From: Desulfobacter hydrogenophilus
GTDB taxonomy: Bacteria; Desulfobacterota; Desulfobacteria; Desulfobacterales; Desulfobacteraceae
Direction: 5' to 3'
Assembly: GCF_004319545.1 (NCBI RefSeq)
Contig: NZ_CP036313.1
Span: 2,668,501-2,732,500, forward strand
DNA: 64,000 bases
Part shown: positions 1 through 8,031 of the stretch, in pieces
Layout of the letters: each line of letters opens with the position of its first letter
How positions within the stretch are numbered: the stretch's first letter is position 1
Notes under the pieces: model-generated
What the model was told of the DNA's origin: nothing
What the model saw: the letters and a program-made list of their open reading frames with translations, nothing else
Database searches by the model: none
Program-made: the position numbers and the translations under genes

Positions 1-651
1 TTCCCTCAAATCAATTGCCAAAGGATACACTTTTGAGGCCTTTGACGTTTTACACAAGAGGAAGAAAAGTTCTCGTATGCAACGGCTTTTTCCGGTGCCA
101 TAATCACCTAACAATATAATTTTTTTACCACTTTGAAGTTTCTTAATGATTTCATCAATTGTAAGGTCTTTTTTTAAAGTCTTACTATAATAATGCACTG
201 GAATATAAGTTGTTCGATCAACTTCACCTGTATATGGGTTATACGAACTTCCAAAAGGCCTTTGCTTTCTTATATGATTATATGATTCGAAATCATAAAA
301 ATCTTTTACAAAATTTTTGTATGACATGACTTCGATTGAATTTTCTTTTCCTGCATTTTGCATTGCAGGAGTTGGATTATCTAAAGTGACACAATAGCAT
401 TTTGCGAAAATCGATTTTGTGAAAAGAGAGGCTTTGGCCATTATCAGTTTATTAATATCTTCCCGGGTTTTTGTAAGCGATTTCCTTTCAGTAACTTCTA
501 CCAGGATATAATAATCATGTTCCAATTTAACAACAGCGTCAATATTCACACCCGATATTTGCTCTGGAATACAATTTCTATTCCACTTAAATGAAGCGAT
601 TGTTCTAACATTACGTTCTAATGTCCCCCAAGATTTTAGATTTTCTGTCAT
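1..651 (-). CDS. NACHT-type NTPase with N-terminal nuclease-like domain (partial)
   Basis: An open frame of 217 codons starts at ATG 651 behind GAGG and runs off the left edge, so only the N-terminus is visible. Residues about 178-190 read LLGDYGTGKSR, a Walker A loop typical of NACHT/STAND NTPases. The first ~110 residues (VNIDAVVKLEHDYYILVEVT) resemble the core strands of a restriction-endonuclease-like fold (D...E-x-T), a common effector fused to bacterial NACHT proteins. By family knowledge such proteins are often antiphage sensors that degrade DNA on activation. That role is inferred here, and the sensor domain lies outside the window. The gene is divergent from the AbiF locus. Confidence 0.7.
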   Translation of the reverse strand, partial: MTENLKSWGTLERNVRTIASFKWNRNCIPEQISGVNIDAVVKLEHDYYILVEVTERKSLTKTREDINKLIMAKASLFTKSIFAKCYCVTLDNPTPAMQNAGKENSIEVMSYKNFVKDFYDFESYNHIRKQRPFGSSYNPYTGEVDRTTYIPVHYYSKTLKKDLTIDEIIKKLQSGKKIILLGDYGTGKSRCIRELFFLLCKTSKASKVYPLAIDLRE

Positions 652-1111
652 TTGAACCTCTTGAATGAGTGGAATGCAATTCGCTCGATATTTTTCATAA
701 TTTTTGAAAGTTTATATATCGTGGATAGAGAGGGAAATCTATACTCAAATATCCTTGCATTAATCTGAATTTTCAAAAGGATCATGTATCCAGGTGATAG
801 TCACAAGGGAAATGAGTAATGCCAAGGCCCACAATATGGTATTAAAACATGACTGGCTATGATTATAGAAAAGGCCGGACTACCAGAAGTATTGTGGGCT
901 CAAAATAAACCATCCTGATATTAATTTTGGACAGAAAGTTAAGATCCATAAATAAAATGAGAGAGGAAATTTTATTGATTTCCTAATTGGTTATTTTAAA
1001 CGAACGTTTTTGATGGTACGATTAAAACGGCTGTTTGGACATCAGAATCAATACGCAAAATAGATCGTCTCTTAAATCCAATGACATCCGAAATAAATGT
1101 TGGTTTTCATG
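652..1111. other. intergenic, no gene seen
   Basis: AT-rich non-coding DNA between the divergent NACHT and AbiF loci. No coding frame with a convincing start was found. A 10-bp inverted repeat (GCCCACAATA at 827-836 and its complement at 890-899) encloses about 50 bases and may be a small element remnant. Confidence 0.5.
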
Positions 1112-1172
1112 GTGACACATGATAGAATATTTGAATTTTATTATAAAATTCAAATATTCTATCATGTGTCAC
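1112..1172. repeat. 29-bp perfect inverted repeat with 3-base loop
   Basis: The arms 1112-1140 and 1144-1172 are exact reverse complements around the loop TTA. The arm begins GTGACACATGATAG and becomes AT-rich towards the loop. There is no GC-rich stem with a U tract, so it is not a typical terminator. It lies just upstream of the small-RNA promoter and could be a protein-binding cruciform, a regulatory site or a transposon relic. Confidence 0.75.
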
Positions 1173-1181
1173 TAACTTTTC

Positions 1182-1210
1182 TTGACTTACTGTTTACGTA
1201 TATGTATATT
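1182..1210 (+). promoter_or_regulatory. sigma-70-like promoter of the AbiF-associated RNA
   Basis: TTGACT (1182-1187) and TATATT (1205-1210) are separated by exactly 17 bases. Initiation would fall near 1217, about 20 bases before the predicted RNA stem begins at 1239. Confidence 0.6.
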
Positions 1211-1216
1211 ATACAT

Positions 1217-1303
1217 AGATATATTTACATTGAATAATACCCATTTAGCTCTGTGCATTTGTACAGGTAACTATCTCGTTAAGAGAGGCTAAGTGGGTTT
1301 TTT
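1217..1303 (+). ncRNA. AbiF-associated structured small RNA
   Basis: A three-way junction can be folded by eye. The closing stem pairs 1239-1249 with 1288-1298 (11 pairs, one G-U) and is followed by a T tract. Hairpin 1 pairs 1251-1256 with 1261-1266 around ATTT, and hairpin 2 pairs 1274-1277 with 1283-1286 around GTTAA. The outer stem plus T tract can act as the terminator of a short transcript. A conserved RNA upstream of abiF-type genes is known from comparative genomics, and position and architecture fit it. Assignment to that motif is by resemblance, not by covariance search. It may regulate or be bound by the HEPN protein encoded 37 bases downstream. Confidence 0.65.
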
Positions 1304-1339
1304 ATACCCAAAACGTTCTTATATTATGGTGGTATAAAA

Positions 1340-2260
1340 TTGACTTCGAAAATTCCATATGACAAACCACCATGCCCTGATACTGAGCTTTTACAACAAC
1401 TACGAAATCGTGGTTTAGATATCGAAGACGAAACAAGAACAATCCGGTATTTAAATTTTATTGGTTATTACAGATTGTCGGCCTATTTTCTACCCTACCA
1501 ATCAGAAAAAGATAAATTTCGGGATGGTGTTGAATTTGATCGTATTTTAAGTTTGTATATTTTTGATCGCAAACTAAAACTGACCCTGATGGAAGCCATT
1601 GAACGTATTGAAGTTGCAGTTAGGGCGGCCACAACCAACTACATGAGTTTAAGAACTGGTGACGCACACTGGTTCTTAAATGAAAATCATTTTGACAATT
1701 ATTCACCGGATAAAGGTAAGTCTTTTCAGAGTTTTGACGGCTACCTTCAGTCTATCTGTAGTAGTATTGATCGTCAGATAGATGCTACCCCTATTGTCCA
1801 TTACTATTCCAAATACTCTTTTCCTGATTATCCTCCTGGCTGGGTGGTTATGGAAGTCCTAACGCTTGGTCAGGTATCTAAAATTTATTCAATATTGCGG
1901 ACTAAATATAAAAGGAAGATAGCCAAAAAATTTAAAACAAGTTGGCAGGTTCTGGAGGCGATACTGCTTTCCCTAACTGTTATAAGAAATAAATGTGCTC
2001 ATCATCAAAGAGTTTGGAATGTTAAAATATCCTATCCTCCCGCGAGAACAGTATTAAAAAATATTGCCCCACAATATTCTGGTTCTCCCAATTCTCCGTG
2101 TGTAATTTATTTTATGATCTGGTTTATTTTAACCCGGATTAATAATGATTCAAATTGGGGAGCCAGATTATGTGAACAGCTTTTAGAATTAGATGAATCA
2201 CTCCTTCACAAAATTGGTTTGGATCTTAACGAGATTTATACGTACCTTATAGAAGAATAA
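1340..2260 (+). CDS. Abi_2/AbiF-family abortive infection protein (HEPN RNase)
   Basis: A 306-residue protein of the Abi_2 (AbiD/AbiF) family. The N-terminus KPPCPDTELLQQLRNRG and the segment IRYLNFIGYYRLSAYFLPYQ are family hallmarks. RNKCAHHQRVWN near residues 215-226 is the HEPN R-x4-H ribonuclease motif. No ATG lies in frame near the start. The likely TTG start at 1340 is preceded by GGTGG at 1328-1332. Family members cause abortive phage infection, presumably by RNA cleavage, and the adjacent upstream small RNA is probably part of the system. The gene is monocistronic, with a hairpin just after the stop. Confidence 0.85.
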   Translation: MTSKIPYDKPPCPDTELLQQLRNRGLDIEDETRTIRYLNFIGYYRLSAYFLPYQSEKDKFRDGVEFDRILSLYIFDRKLKLTLMEAIERIEVAVRAATTNYMSLRTGDAHWFLNENHFDNYSPDKGKSFQSFDGYLQSICSSIDRQIDATPIVHYYSKYSFPDYPPGWVVMEVLTLGQVSKIYSILRTKYKRKIAKKFKTSWQVLEAILLSLTVIRNKCAHHQRVWNVKISYPPARTVLKNIAPQYSGSPNSPCVIYFMIWFILTRINNDSNWGARLCEQLLELDESLLHKIGLDLNEIYTYLIEE

Positions 2261-2266
2261 TTACTG

Positions 2267-2300
2267 GCTGTTCAACATGTGAACAGCTATTAATTATTTT
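2267..2300 (+). terminator. probable terminator after the AbiF gene
   Basis: GCTGTTCA (2267-2274) pairs with TGAACAGC (2280-2287) around a 5-base loop, followed by an imperfect T-rich stretch. It lies 6 bases past the stop codon. Confidence 0.55.
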
Positions 2301-2461
2301 TAATCGAAAAAACATATTCTTTTCTGAGGAATACCATACGATACAATTTTGTATGATCCACTGCACGCCTTAATCCTGAATTTTAAGTGTTGAGAAACAA
2401 AACTACGAATATAACTTTATACAAATAGTTAATATTCATAAAGAGTTAACATATGAACTTA

Positions 2462-2634
2462 GAATCGCTGAAAGCGCCTGAGAAAGGCCATCCCGCTCCT
2501 TGGTAATACCGCTACGCTAATGCCTTCATTGGTATAAATTGCCTCACACCCGGCAGCCGTGAGAGCATTAATTTGTAAATCAAGATTCTGTTCATCCGTA
2601 GACACACCGGCATAACCTAATTTTTATGCCGATG
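2462..2634 (-). pseudogene. serine resolvase N-terminal fragment (Tn3-type TnpR relic)
   Basis: On the minus strand one frame gives KLGYAGVSTDEQNLDLQINA followed by LTAAGCEAIYTNEG. This matches the N-terminus of small serine resolvases, including the catalytic-region VSTDEQN signature. A frameshift follows, and the next piece (SGITKERDGLSQALSAI) continues in another frame. There is no intact start or C-terminus. Together with the transposase tail at 4449-4706 it is probably debris of a Tn3-family transposon. Confidence 0.75.
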
Positions 2635-2770
2635 TTTTTGACAGCCCCTTTTGATTGTTTCAATATATAATTATTTCAAAAGGTTAATGATCCACGTTTT
2701 TTGTGTCAAAAGGGTTCCCTTTTGGGGCCAAAACAAGGTTTCAGCCCCCCCCCCCTTTTTTTTACAGTGA

Positions 2771-2804
2771 GGACCAGCGGGGGCATTTGAACAAAAACTT
2801 ACGG
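2771..2804 (-). repeat. dispersed 34-36-bp repeat, copy 1
   Basis: Sequence beginning GGACCAGCGGGGGCATTTGA and ending in AAACTTACGG. Near-identical copies in the opposite orientation lie at 7054-7089 and 24871-24906. An unusual C11-T8 tract (2745-2763) lies just to its left. The repeat could be the end of an insertion sequence. No associated transposase is recognisable. Confidence 0.7.
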
Positions 2805-2997
2805 CTTGACCAGGATATTATTAGTTTCCGTTATAAACCTCTACTAACTGTTTTTAACAGTTTTAAACTGGAAAAATAGAACTTTAGCAAATGCCTGGGC
2901 TGCTCAGAGCAGCTTCGCTTCCACTACCCCTTCCAACGAAAATACCCCTAAAATTTTACCGTTGTACGATTATTATCATAATAGTAAGGTAGTAAGC

Positions 2998-3421
2998 ATG
3001 CATGCTGAAAAAAAATCCCTGACCGAAATTTTGGAAAAACTGGCTTATGTATTCCAATACCAAACACCCTTCAACAAGTTCCTCGGGATGCGCATTGAAC
3101 GCATAGCACGCGACAATGTAGTGGTGGCTTTCGACATGAAGCCCGAGTTGGTCGGCAACTATGCTCATAACGTATTGCACGGCGGGGTCATATCGTCAGT
3201 GCTGGATACCACCGGCGGTATAATGGCCGCCATCGGAATCGTTGAAAAGGCGCATAAAAAACCGATAGAGGATATTCCCCCCAGAATTCTGGAAGAGCGG
3301 GACCATCGACTTGCGAGTAGACTATTTGCGGCCGGGTTTGGGAGAGTGTTTTTATGCCAACGGCAAGATCATTCGGTCTGGCAGGAAGGTTACCGTCGTG
3401 CGCATGGAACTGCACAACAAT
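2998..3421 (+). pseudogene. hotdog-fold acyl-CoA thioesterase (YigI/PaaI-like), broken
   Basis: The N-terminal half from ATG 2998 contains FNKFLGMRIERI and LVGNYAHNVLHGGVISSVLD, the hotdog thioesterase signature. Near 3300 the frame is lost. The expected continuation appears in another frame as [20 protein letters not shown] and [15 protein letters not shown], so a single indel inactivated it. The gene is then interrupted at 3422 by a MITE, and no continuation follows on the far side. An upstream in-frame ATG at 2962 is less likely. Family members hydrolyse acyl-CoA thioesters in the cytoplasm. Confidence 0.8.
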
Positions 3422-3778
3422 GGGTGTAATTGCACATTTAGGGAAAATCCGCCATAGGATTTCACCCTAATATGAATATTTACAGTGCCCTATCTCAATA
3501 ATTCACTTCCCATTTTAAGGCGTTTGAAAATCAAAAAAATCTGGAAGTGAAAAGCTCTATGAAATATAGCTCTCGATTGCGACATTGATGGCAGAAAAAA
3601 CGAACATTTTCACCAGTTAAAGAATTCCTATTCTTTTATGCAAAAACCATCTAAAATAATTCGAAAAATAAGTTTAACATCAATAGCACTTGTCAAAGGG
3701 GTTTTGGCCGCCATTTACTCAAAAAGTTAGATCGATAAAATCCTATGGCGGATTTTCCCTAAATATGCAATTACACCC
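3422..3778. mobile_element. MITE-like element, copy A (357 bp)
   Basis: The ends are ~40-bp near-perfect inverted repeats. The left begins GGGTGTAATTGCACATTTAG and the right is its complement with one change (GCATATTT). The interior has no reading frame. Related elements with the same terminal 10-25 bases lie at 7758-7949 and 8839-9048. The element sits in the broken thioesterase gene. No unambiguous target duplication is visible. Confidence 0.8.
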
Positions 3779-3780
3779 AA

Positions 3781-4047
3781 GAACGGTGCAAATATGAGCG
3801 TTTAGCTCGGTCGAAGGGTTGGCCCCTGGATGACAGTCGTTTAGACTTCAGAGCGGCTAAAGAGATCGTGATGCGTTACGGTACAGAGAAGACCGCTGCC
3901 GCCATTAAATCATGTTCGCCGGCAATTGCCGACCGGCACCGGAATCTTGACGACTACGCCACCCGGACCGCCGCCAACGCTAAAGCCAAAGTTCGGCAGG
4001 AACGGGCGGCTATGAGCCAGGATCATGACTATGGTATATCGATGTAA
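3781..4047 (+). pseudogene. 3' fragment of a plasmid/conjugative-type protein
   Basis: An open frame without a start, entering from the MITE end and stopping at TAA 4045-4047. It reads ERCKYERLARSKGWPLDDSR, DFRAAKEIVMRYGTEKTAAA and NLDDYATRTAANAKAKVRQE. The helical pattern (walk through x-D-x-x-A-A, then Y-A-x-R-T) resembles C-terminal parts of mobilisation relaxase or primase-like proteins, but no catalytic motif is present, so the assignment is tentative. The GC-rich codon use differs from the surrounding DNA. Confidence 0.45.
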
Positions 4048-4206
4048 CCCAGCTTTTTTCGCCAGAGCGGAGCGAAGGCGGCGTGTGTATTACGCCATGG
4101 ATTCCCATTTCCGGTCGTTCGTTTCTGTGGTATTTAGTCGTTAATTATATGTCAGATTTCTTTGATTTTTATATTATTTAAATCAAATAAAAAAGGTTGT
4201 TTTTTT

Positions 4207-4452
4207 ATGAAGGAAAAGTTGATTAACATTGAAACTAAACAGAACCGTGGTGGTGTGCGTCCAGGAGCTGGGCGAAAAAGGATGAAGCCGAATATCAAAA
4301 AAAATGTGAAATCCTTTACCTTGAGCATTGAGAGTCAAAAAGCATTGCGGGATTTGCAGGAAGACTTGGACTTGTCTTCTCAAACTGCCGTGGTGGAATT
4401 TCTTATTTTGAAAGCGCATCGTGAAATGGTCTCCCAACCATACATAACATAA
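4207..4452 (+). CDS. small basic protein, probable DNA binder
   Basis: An 81-residue protein with ATG at 4207 preceded by AAGG. The upstream in-frame ATG at 4162 lacks a ribosome site. RGGVRPGAGRKR (residues ~14-25) is a basic arm seen in many short phage and plasmid proteins, and the following KSFTLSIESQKALRDLQEDL resembles a ribbon-helix-helix (strand then helix). No specific function can be named. It sits directly before the transposase remnant and may have been part of the same lost element. Confidence 0.55.
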   Translation: MKEKLINIETKQNRGGVRPGAGRKRMKPNIKKNVKSFTLSIESQKALRDLQEDLDLSSQTAVVEFLILKAHREMVSQPYIT

Positions 4453-4706
4453 TTCGCTTTGGTTGGGGTAACCCCAAGTATGGCCATCTGGTCGCCAATA
4501 TCCTGATCTTCATGAATGTTCATGATCAGAGCAAAATCATGAACGAGCTCATTCGGGAAGGGCATGTGATTACCAGAGAACAGGCCGCCTGCCTGGCTCC
4601 ATACCGCAAAGCCAATATTAACCGCTTCGGAGCCTACTTCCTGGATGAACTCAGGAAATCGATCAACATTGACTATCAACTGGAGGTGGTGTCACCATGT
4701 AATTGA
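4449..4706 (+). pseudogene. Tn3-family transposase C-terminal remnant
   Basis: In the frame of ATG 4512, extended upstream to 4449, the protein reads HLVANILIFMNVHDQSKIM, then LAPYRKANINRFGAYFLDEL. The last segment is the closing motif of Tn3-family transposases (L-S-P-Y-R-x-x-H-I-N-R-F-G). The catalytic core is missing. The resolvase fragment at 2462-2634 probably comes from the same element. Confidence 0.7.
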
Positions 4707-4800
4707 ATACACTCAGGAAAATCGATATCAATTTTCCGTACTGCGTGATTTTGCAGGAATTGGTTCCGCACCTCAAAATAGGCCTGTCCACGAAACAAAA

Positions 4801-4841
4801 AAAAGCCTTTGATCGCACTTTGGCGATCAAAGGCTTTTTTT
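4801..4841 (-). terminator. bidirectional rho-independent terminator
   Basis: AAAGCCTTTGATCGC pairs with GCGATCAAAGGCTTT around a short loop, with A tracts on the left and T tracts on the right, so it can work in both directions. It is 19 bases beyond the stop of the minus-strand PEP-CTERM gene. Confidence 0.9.
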
Positions 4842-4859
4842 GTTTAAAACGATTGACTA

Positions 4860-5684
4860 TCAGCTTTTGCGCTGGATACCGGCAAGGCCCAGAAGTCCGA
4901 TGCCAAATAGTATCATAGTGGTGGGTTCGGGAACCGGATTATCAAAGTGGTTATCAGGATCTTCGTCCGGTGCCACATATTCACCAAAGCTTGCGGAAAT
5001 ATAAGGAATCGCACCATATGTTGCACTGGAATGGCCGAAATGGAAGCGCATATCAATACCGTTGGACTGGATTCCTAAGGGAACTGAGCCGACGCTTGCA
5101 CCCTGGGCCCATAGTGTTGTGGGGTTCACTCCATCCAGCAACACAGAACTGGGATCCCAATTATTAACGGCTTGGGAGTAAGAGCCGGTAATGGTTTCAA
5201 TTCCCAGTGCAGTCAGAAGAGGATTAGCGTTCTGGGTCCATGCGGGATCGTGATCTGTACCTATCCAGAGTCCGCCACCCCGGCTATCAAACTCAGCAGC
5301 AATGTTCCGGAGTAGGGCCTTACCTGAGGCCTCTTCAGGGACATGGTTATAACCATAGGATCTGGAATCCACCACAATGGAATTATGGTCGGTGAAAAAA
5401 CCAGTCAAGGCATCAATATCGTCTTGGTTAACATAAAGACTGCTTGTCAGGTCATAGAAAAAAACCTGATCATAGGCATTAGTCGAAAGGGCCGTTGCAA
5501 TGTTCCCTCCTGTTTTGGCATTAACGATATCCACAGTGTGGCCGTCACTCTCAAGGTTATTTTCCATTTGAATATAACCGTCATAGTCAAATTGAGTCAA
5601 CAGGATGTGGTCTGCGTGGGCCGTCCCAACCAAGGCAAAAACAACTAACAAGAAAAATAAAAAAACATTTTTTATTTTTTGCAT
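4860..5684 (-). CDS. PEP-CTERM anchored exported protein
   Basis: A 274-residue protein. Residues 1-24 form a signal peptide ending GTAHA. The C-terminus VPEPTTMILFGIGLLGLAG followed by IQRKS is a PEP-CTERM sorting tail (motif, membrane helix, basic end), recognised by exosortase for export to the surface or exopolysaccharide. The middle (HILLTQFDYDGYIQMENNLE, GGGLWIGTDHD) looks like a flavodoxin-like or glutamine-amidotransferase-like fold of the kind found in ThuA-type domains. No catalytic residues could be assigned. It is a single gene followed by a strong terminator. No exosortase gene is in the window. Confidence 0.85.
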   Translation of the reverse strand: MQKIKNVFLFFLLVVFALVGTAHADHILLTQFDYDGYIQMENNLESDGHTVDIVNAKTGGNIATALSTNAYDQVFFYDLTSSLYVNQDDIDALTGFFTDHNSIVVDSRSYGYNHVPEEASGKALLRNIAAEFDSRGGGLWIGTDHDPAWTQNANPLLTALGIETITGSYSQAVNNWDPSSVLLDGVNPTTLWAQGASVGSVPLGIQSNGIDMRFHFGHSSATYGAIPYISASFGEYVAPDEDPDNHFDNPVPEPTTMILFGIGLLGLAGIQRKS

Positions 5685-5963
5685 GAATACATTTCCTTTA
5701 CTGAATAAGTTTTCGTTAAAAAAACAATCAACACAATTACAGCAAAGTCATATGCAGAAAACAGACCCAAAAGTGGAATAATCTAATAATATAGTATGGT
5801 GTGCCTTTGATAGTCTTTCATAACCCCATAAATTTAAAAGAAAAGTTATTTCATTAAGAATTAATTAAAATTTCTCAGATAGCGATAATTTCAACAGAAC
5901 ATGAAATTTATATCATAATAGTTAGCACTTTTTTTACACAACCGCCTTTACCAGCCAATCAGG

Positions 5964-6378
5964 TTGAATATATCGGAAAGGCCCTTCTGGTTGATATTTT
6001 ATCTACTTGAAATGATAGGCAATATTAATTTTGGTGTAAAAATACACAGAACAAGCCCTGAATAAAACTTGCAATAGAAAACATTGATCAGAAAAAATAT
6101 TCTATTGCAAGTTCCGGACACAGAGACCATTCAAAATCCGGCAACTCTTTTTCAGGAAACGCCCTTGTCTAAGAGGTATTAGTAAATTAAAGCCCATTGA
6201 AATAAAAAAGTCAGAACCCCAAAAACATTCAATGGAATAAAAATTATAGCCCATGTTTTCTATTGTAAGTTTTTTGAAACTAAATTTCTGACTGATTTTA
6301 CGCCAAAACAAATAATTTTTAATTATTACAGTGAAATAAAAGTATCAACCAGAAGGGCCTTTCCGATGTATTCAACAT
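5964..6378. mobile_element. MITE-like element with ~38-bp terminal inverted repeats
   Basis: The ends are GTTGAATATATCGGAAAGG... at 5964 and its near-exact complement ending at 6378. Each continues with the same CCCTTCTGGTTGATA segment. Nested inside, CTTGCAATAGAAAACAT near 6068 is repeated inverted near 6251. The ~415 bp have no convincing reading frame. Confidence 0.7.
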
Positions 6379-6414
6379 AGAAGGACGAAATGCTCAACTA
6401 TCTTTGCATCACCA

Positions 6415-6579
6415 ATGAAGGGTTTGACGGTAATTCATAACTTCCATTTAAAAAGGCCTGACGGGACCACTGCGGCAGAACGATTTTTTGAAAACAAACC
6501 GATCAACATGTTTGAATGGCTTGTTGAAAATATGCCTTTACCTGCAAGGCCAAGAAGTAGAATAAAGATGGTGAGTTAG
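6415..6579 (+). pseudogene. transposase C-terminal remnant
   Basis: The frame reads MKGLTVIHNFHLKRPDGTTA, then AERFFENKPINMFEWL and PLPARPR before TAG. The DGTTAAERFF...LFEWL...LPARPR pattern is the C-terminus of a transposase family I recognise but cannot place in a named IS group. Everything upstream is missing, and a MITE end lies only 36 bases away. Confidence 0.65.
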
Positions 6580-6767
6580 TGAGAATGGCCGATCTTATGA
6601 TCAACCCCCATTTTCCAGATGCCGACTCCCATTTTTCGGGAACCTCCATTCAAAAACTGTAAAGTACTTTTGGGATCATATGAAGGATGCCTTTAATTCT
6701 TGCTTAAAGAGTTGCCCAGTCGACCCGGAAAGTGGGAATGCGCCCGTTTTCCCAAGAGAGCGATATA

Positions 6768-7025
6768 GGGGAGGTAATAGTAAATGCGAAAAAAACGTCG
6801 TTAAGGAGTTGTCCAATAACTTTAGTTTATGGACATGTCTTTTTGGAGAAATTAACCATTTGTAATTATGGATGATTTTTCTGGCTCTTTTATATGGTTT
6901 TTTGGACAGTCTTTACTGTCTGGAATATTAGCGGATTCTACACCGTTATGAATACCGCCAGAGAGCATTTAATTCCAACGCTTTTGAGCTTAGCGACGTT
7001 TTTTTCGCATTTACTATTACCTCCC
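6768..7025. mobile_element. MITE-like element with perfect 33-bp terminal inverted repeats
   Basis: The left arm 6768-6800 begins GGGGAGGTAATAGTAAATGC. The right arm 6993-7025 is its exact reverse complement. The 258-bp interior contains no gene. The perfect arms suggest recent insertion or maintenance by a compatible transposase elsewhere in the genome. Confidence 0.75.
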
Positions 7026-7053
7026 CACTTTTGACATATTGACAGTGAGTTCA

Positions 7054-7089
7054 AACCGTAAGTTTCTGTTCAAATGACCCCGCTGGTCC
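7054..7089 (+). repeat. dispersed 34-36-bp repeat, copy 2
   Basis: ACCGTAAGTTTCTGTTCAAA followed by TGACCCCGCTGGTCCA. It differs by only a few bases from the copies at 2771-2804 (inverted) and 24871-24906. Confidence 0.7.
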
Positions 7090-7315
7090 ATTCAGGTTAG
7101 ACAAATATTTGATTGTGCGGGCAGCGTAACGTTCAAAAACTCAATTTTTATGAATATAAATACTCAAAATTTATTTTAATAACAAATAGTTAATAATATA
7201 TTGATTTTAAGTAGGAACTAACTATTTTTTCCTTCCAAAAAGAGAAAAATAGTGATATTCGCAAAATTGAAGTTCGTATTTTTATCCGACTCTTTTAAGA
7301 AAAAGGAGAATTTTA

Positions 7316-7768
7316 ATGTTTCGGTTCAAATCTTTTTTATGTTCAATTTTTATTTCATTGTTTTTTTTAATGATGTCCGGCATGGGCCATGCTGCTTTAA
7401 CGACGATCGGCACGGCCACTTACAATGGACAAGACTACAATCTTATCTGGGACGATGACAACAACGGCAATTCAGTGGTGTGGCTGGATTATACAAATGA
7501 TCGTGCAAAATGGGCCGATCAGATTAGCTGGGCATCAAATCTTAATGGAACAAATGTTTTGACCTACAACATTGATTCTGACTACACGGTGGAATGGGGA
7601 ACAAGCTCTTGGCGCCTGCCGACCACTGTTGATGGTCTCTGGGATTTTGGAGCTGACGGTACCACCACGGCAGGTTTCAATATCACCAGTTCCGAGATGG
7701 GTCACCTCTATTATGAGGAACTGGGCAACCTTGGGTATTTAGATGTCTCCAGTAATAGGTCGAATTAA
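7316..7768 (+). pseudogene. exported protein truncated by a MITE (PEP-CTERM-type gene)
   Basis: ATG 7316 follows AAAGGAG. Residues 1-26 are a signal peptide ending GMGHA. The body (TYNGQDYNLIWDDDNNGNSV, WRLPTTVDGLWDFG) resembles Lcl/DUF1566-type domains common in delta-proteobacterial PEP-CTERM proteins. At residue ~146 the frame enters a MITE (copy B), whose sequence supplies the TAA stop, so the rest of the domain and any sorting tail are lost. What remains is a secreted fragment of 150 residues, probably non-functional. Confidence 0.7.
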
Positions 7769-7949
7769 ACATTTAGGGGAAATCTGTCATAGCAAAACGG
7801 ATAACCTATTGAAATAAAATGGTTTAGAAAGAATTTTATATCCCCCAAAAAATTCGGGTTAAAATAGCCTCAAAAACGGGAACCTTAATTCTTTCTTAAG
7901 GCTTTGAAAAAATTAAATTTTCAAAAAATTATATGACTGTTTTCCCCTC
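7758..7949. mobile_element. MITE-like element, copy B (degenerate ends)
   Basis: From 7762 to about 7949 the sequence is nearly identical to copy C (8839-9048), including ATTAAACATTTAGGGGAAAT and the internal TTCTTTCTTAAGGCTTTG. The first few bases differ (AGGTCG for GGGTGT) and the last ~20 bases of the right repeat have been lost. It truncates the upstream gene. Confidence 0.75.
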
Positions 7950-8031
7950 CCGATACGTATGTATGTTTAGCATAACTATCAGAAAGAACATATGTGTAAT
8001 TAATACAGTATTCTTAACAAGGAAAAAAGAA

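Noticed and set aside
2745..2763. C11-T8 homopolymer tract as a functional site
   Set aside because: It lies in decayed intergenic DNA. It may be a slippage product or a sequencing/assembly weakness. No phase-variable gene is attached to it.
6680..6865. 61-codon frame as a gene
   Set aside because: It runs into the left arm of the 6768-7025 MITE and has no recognisable protein features.
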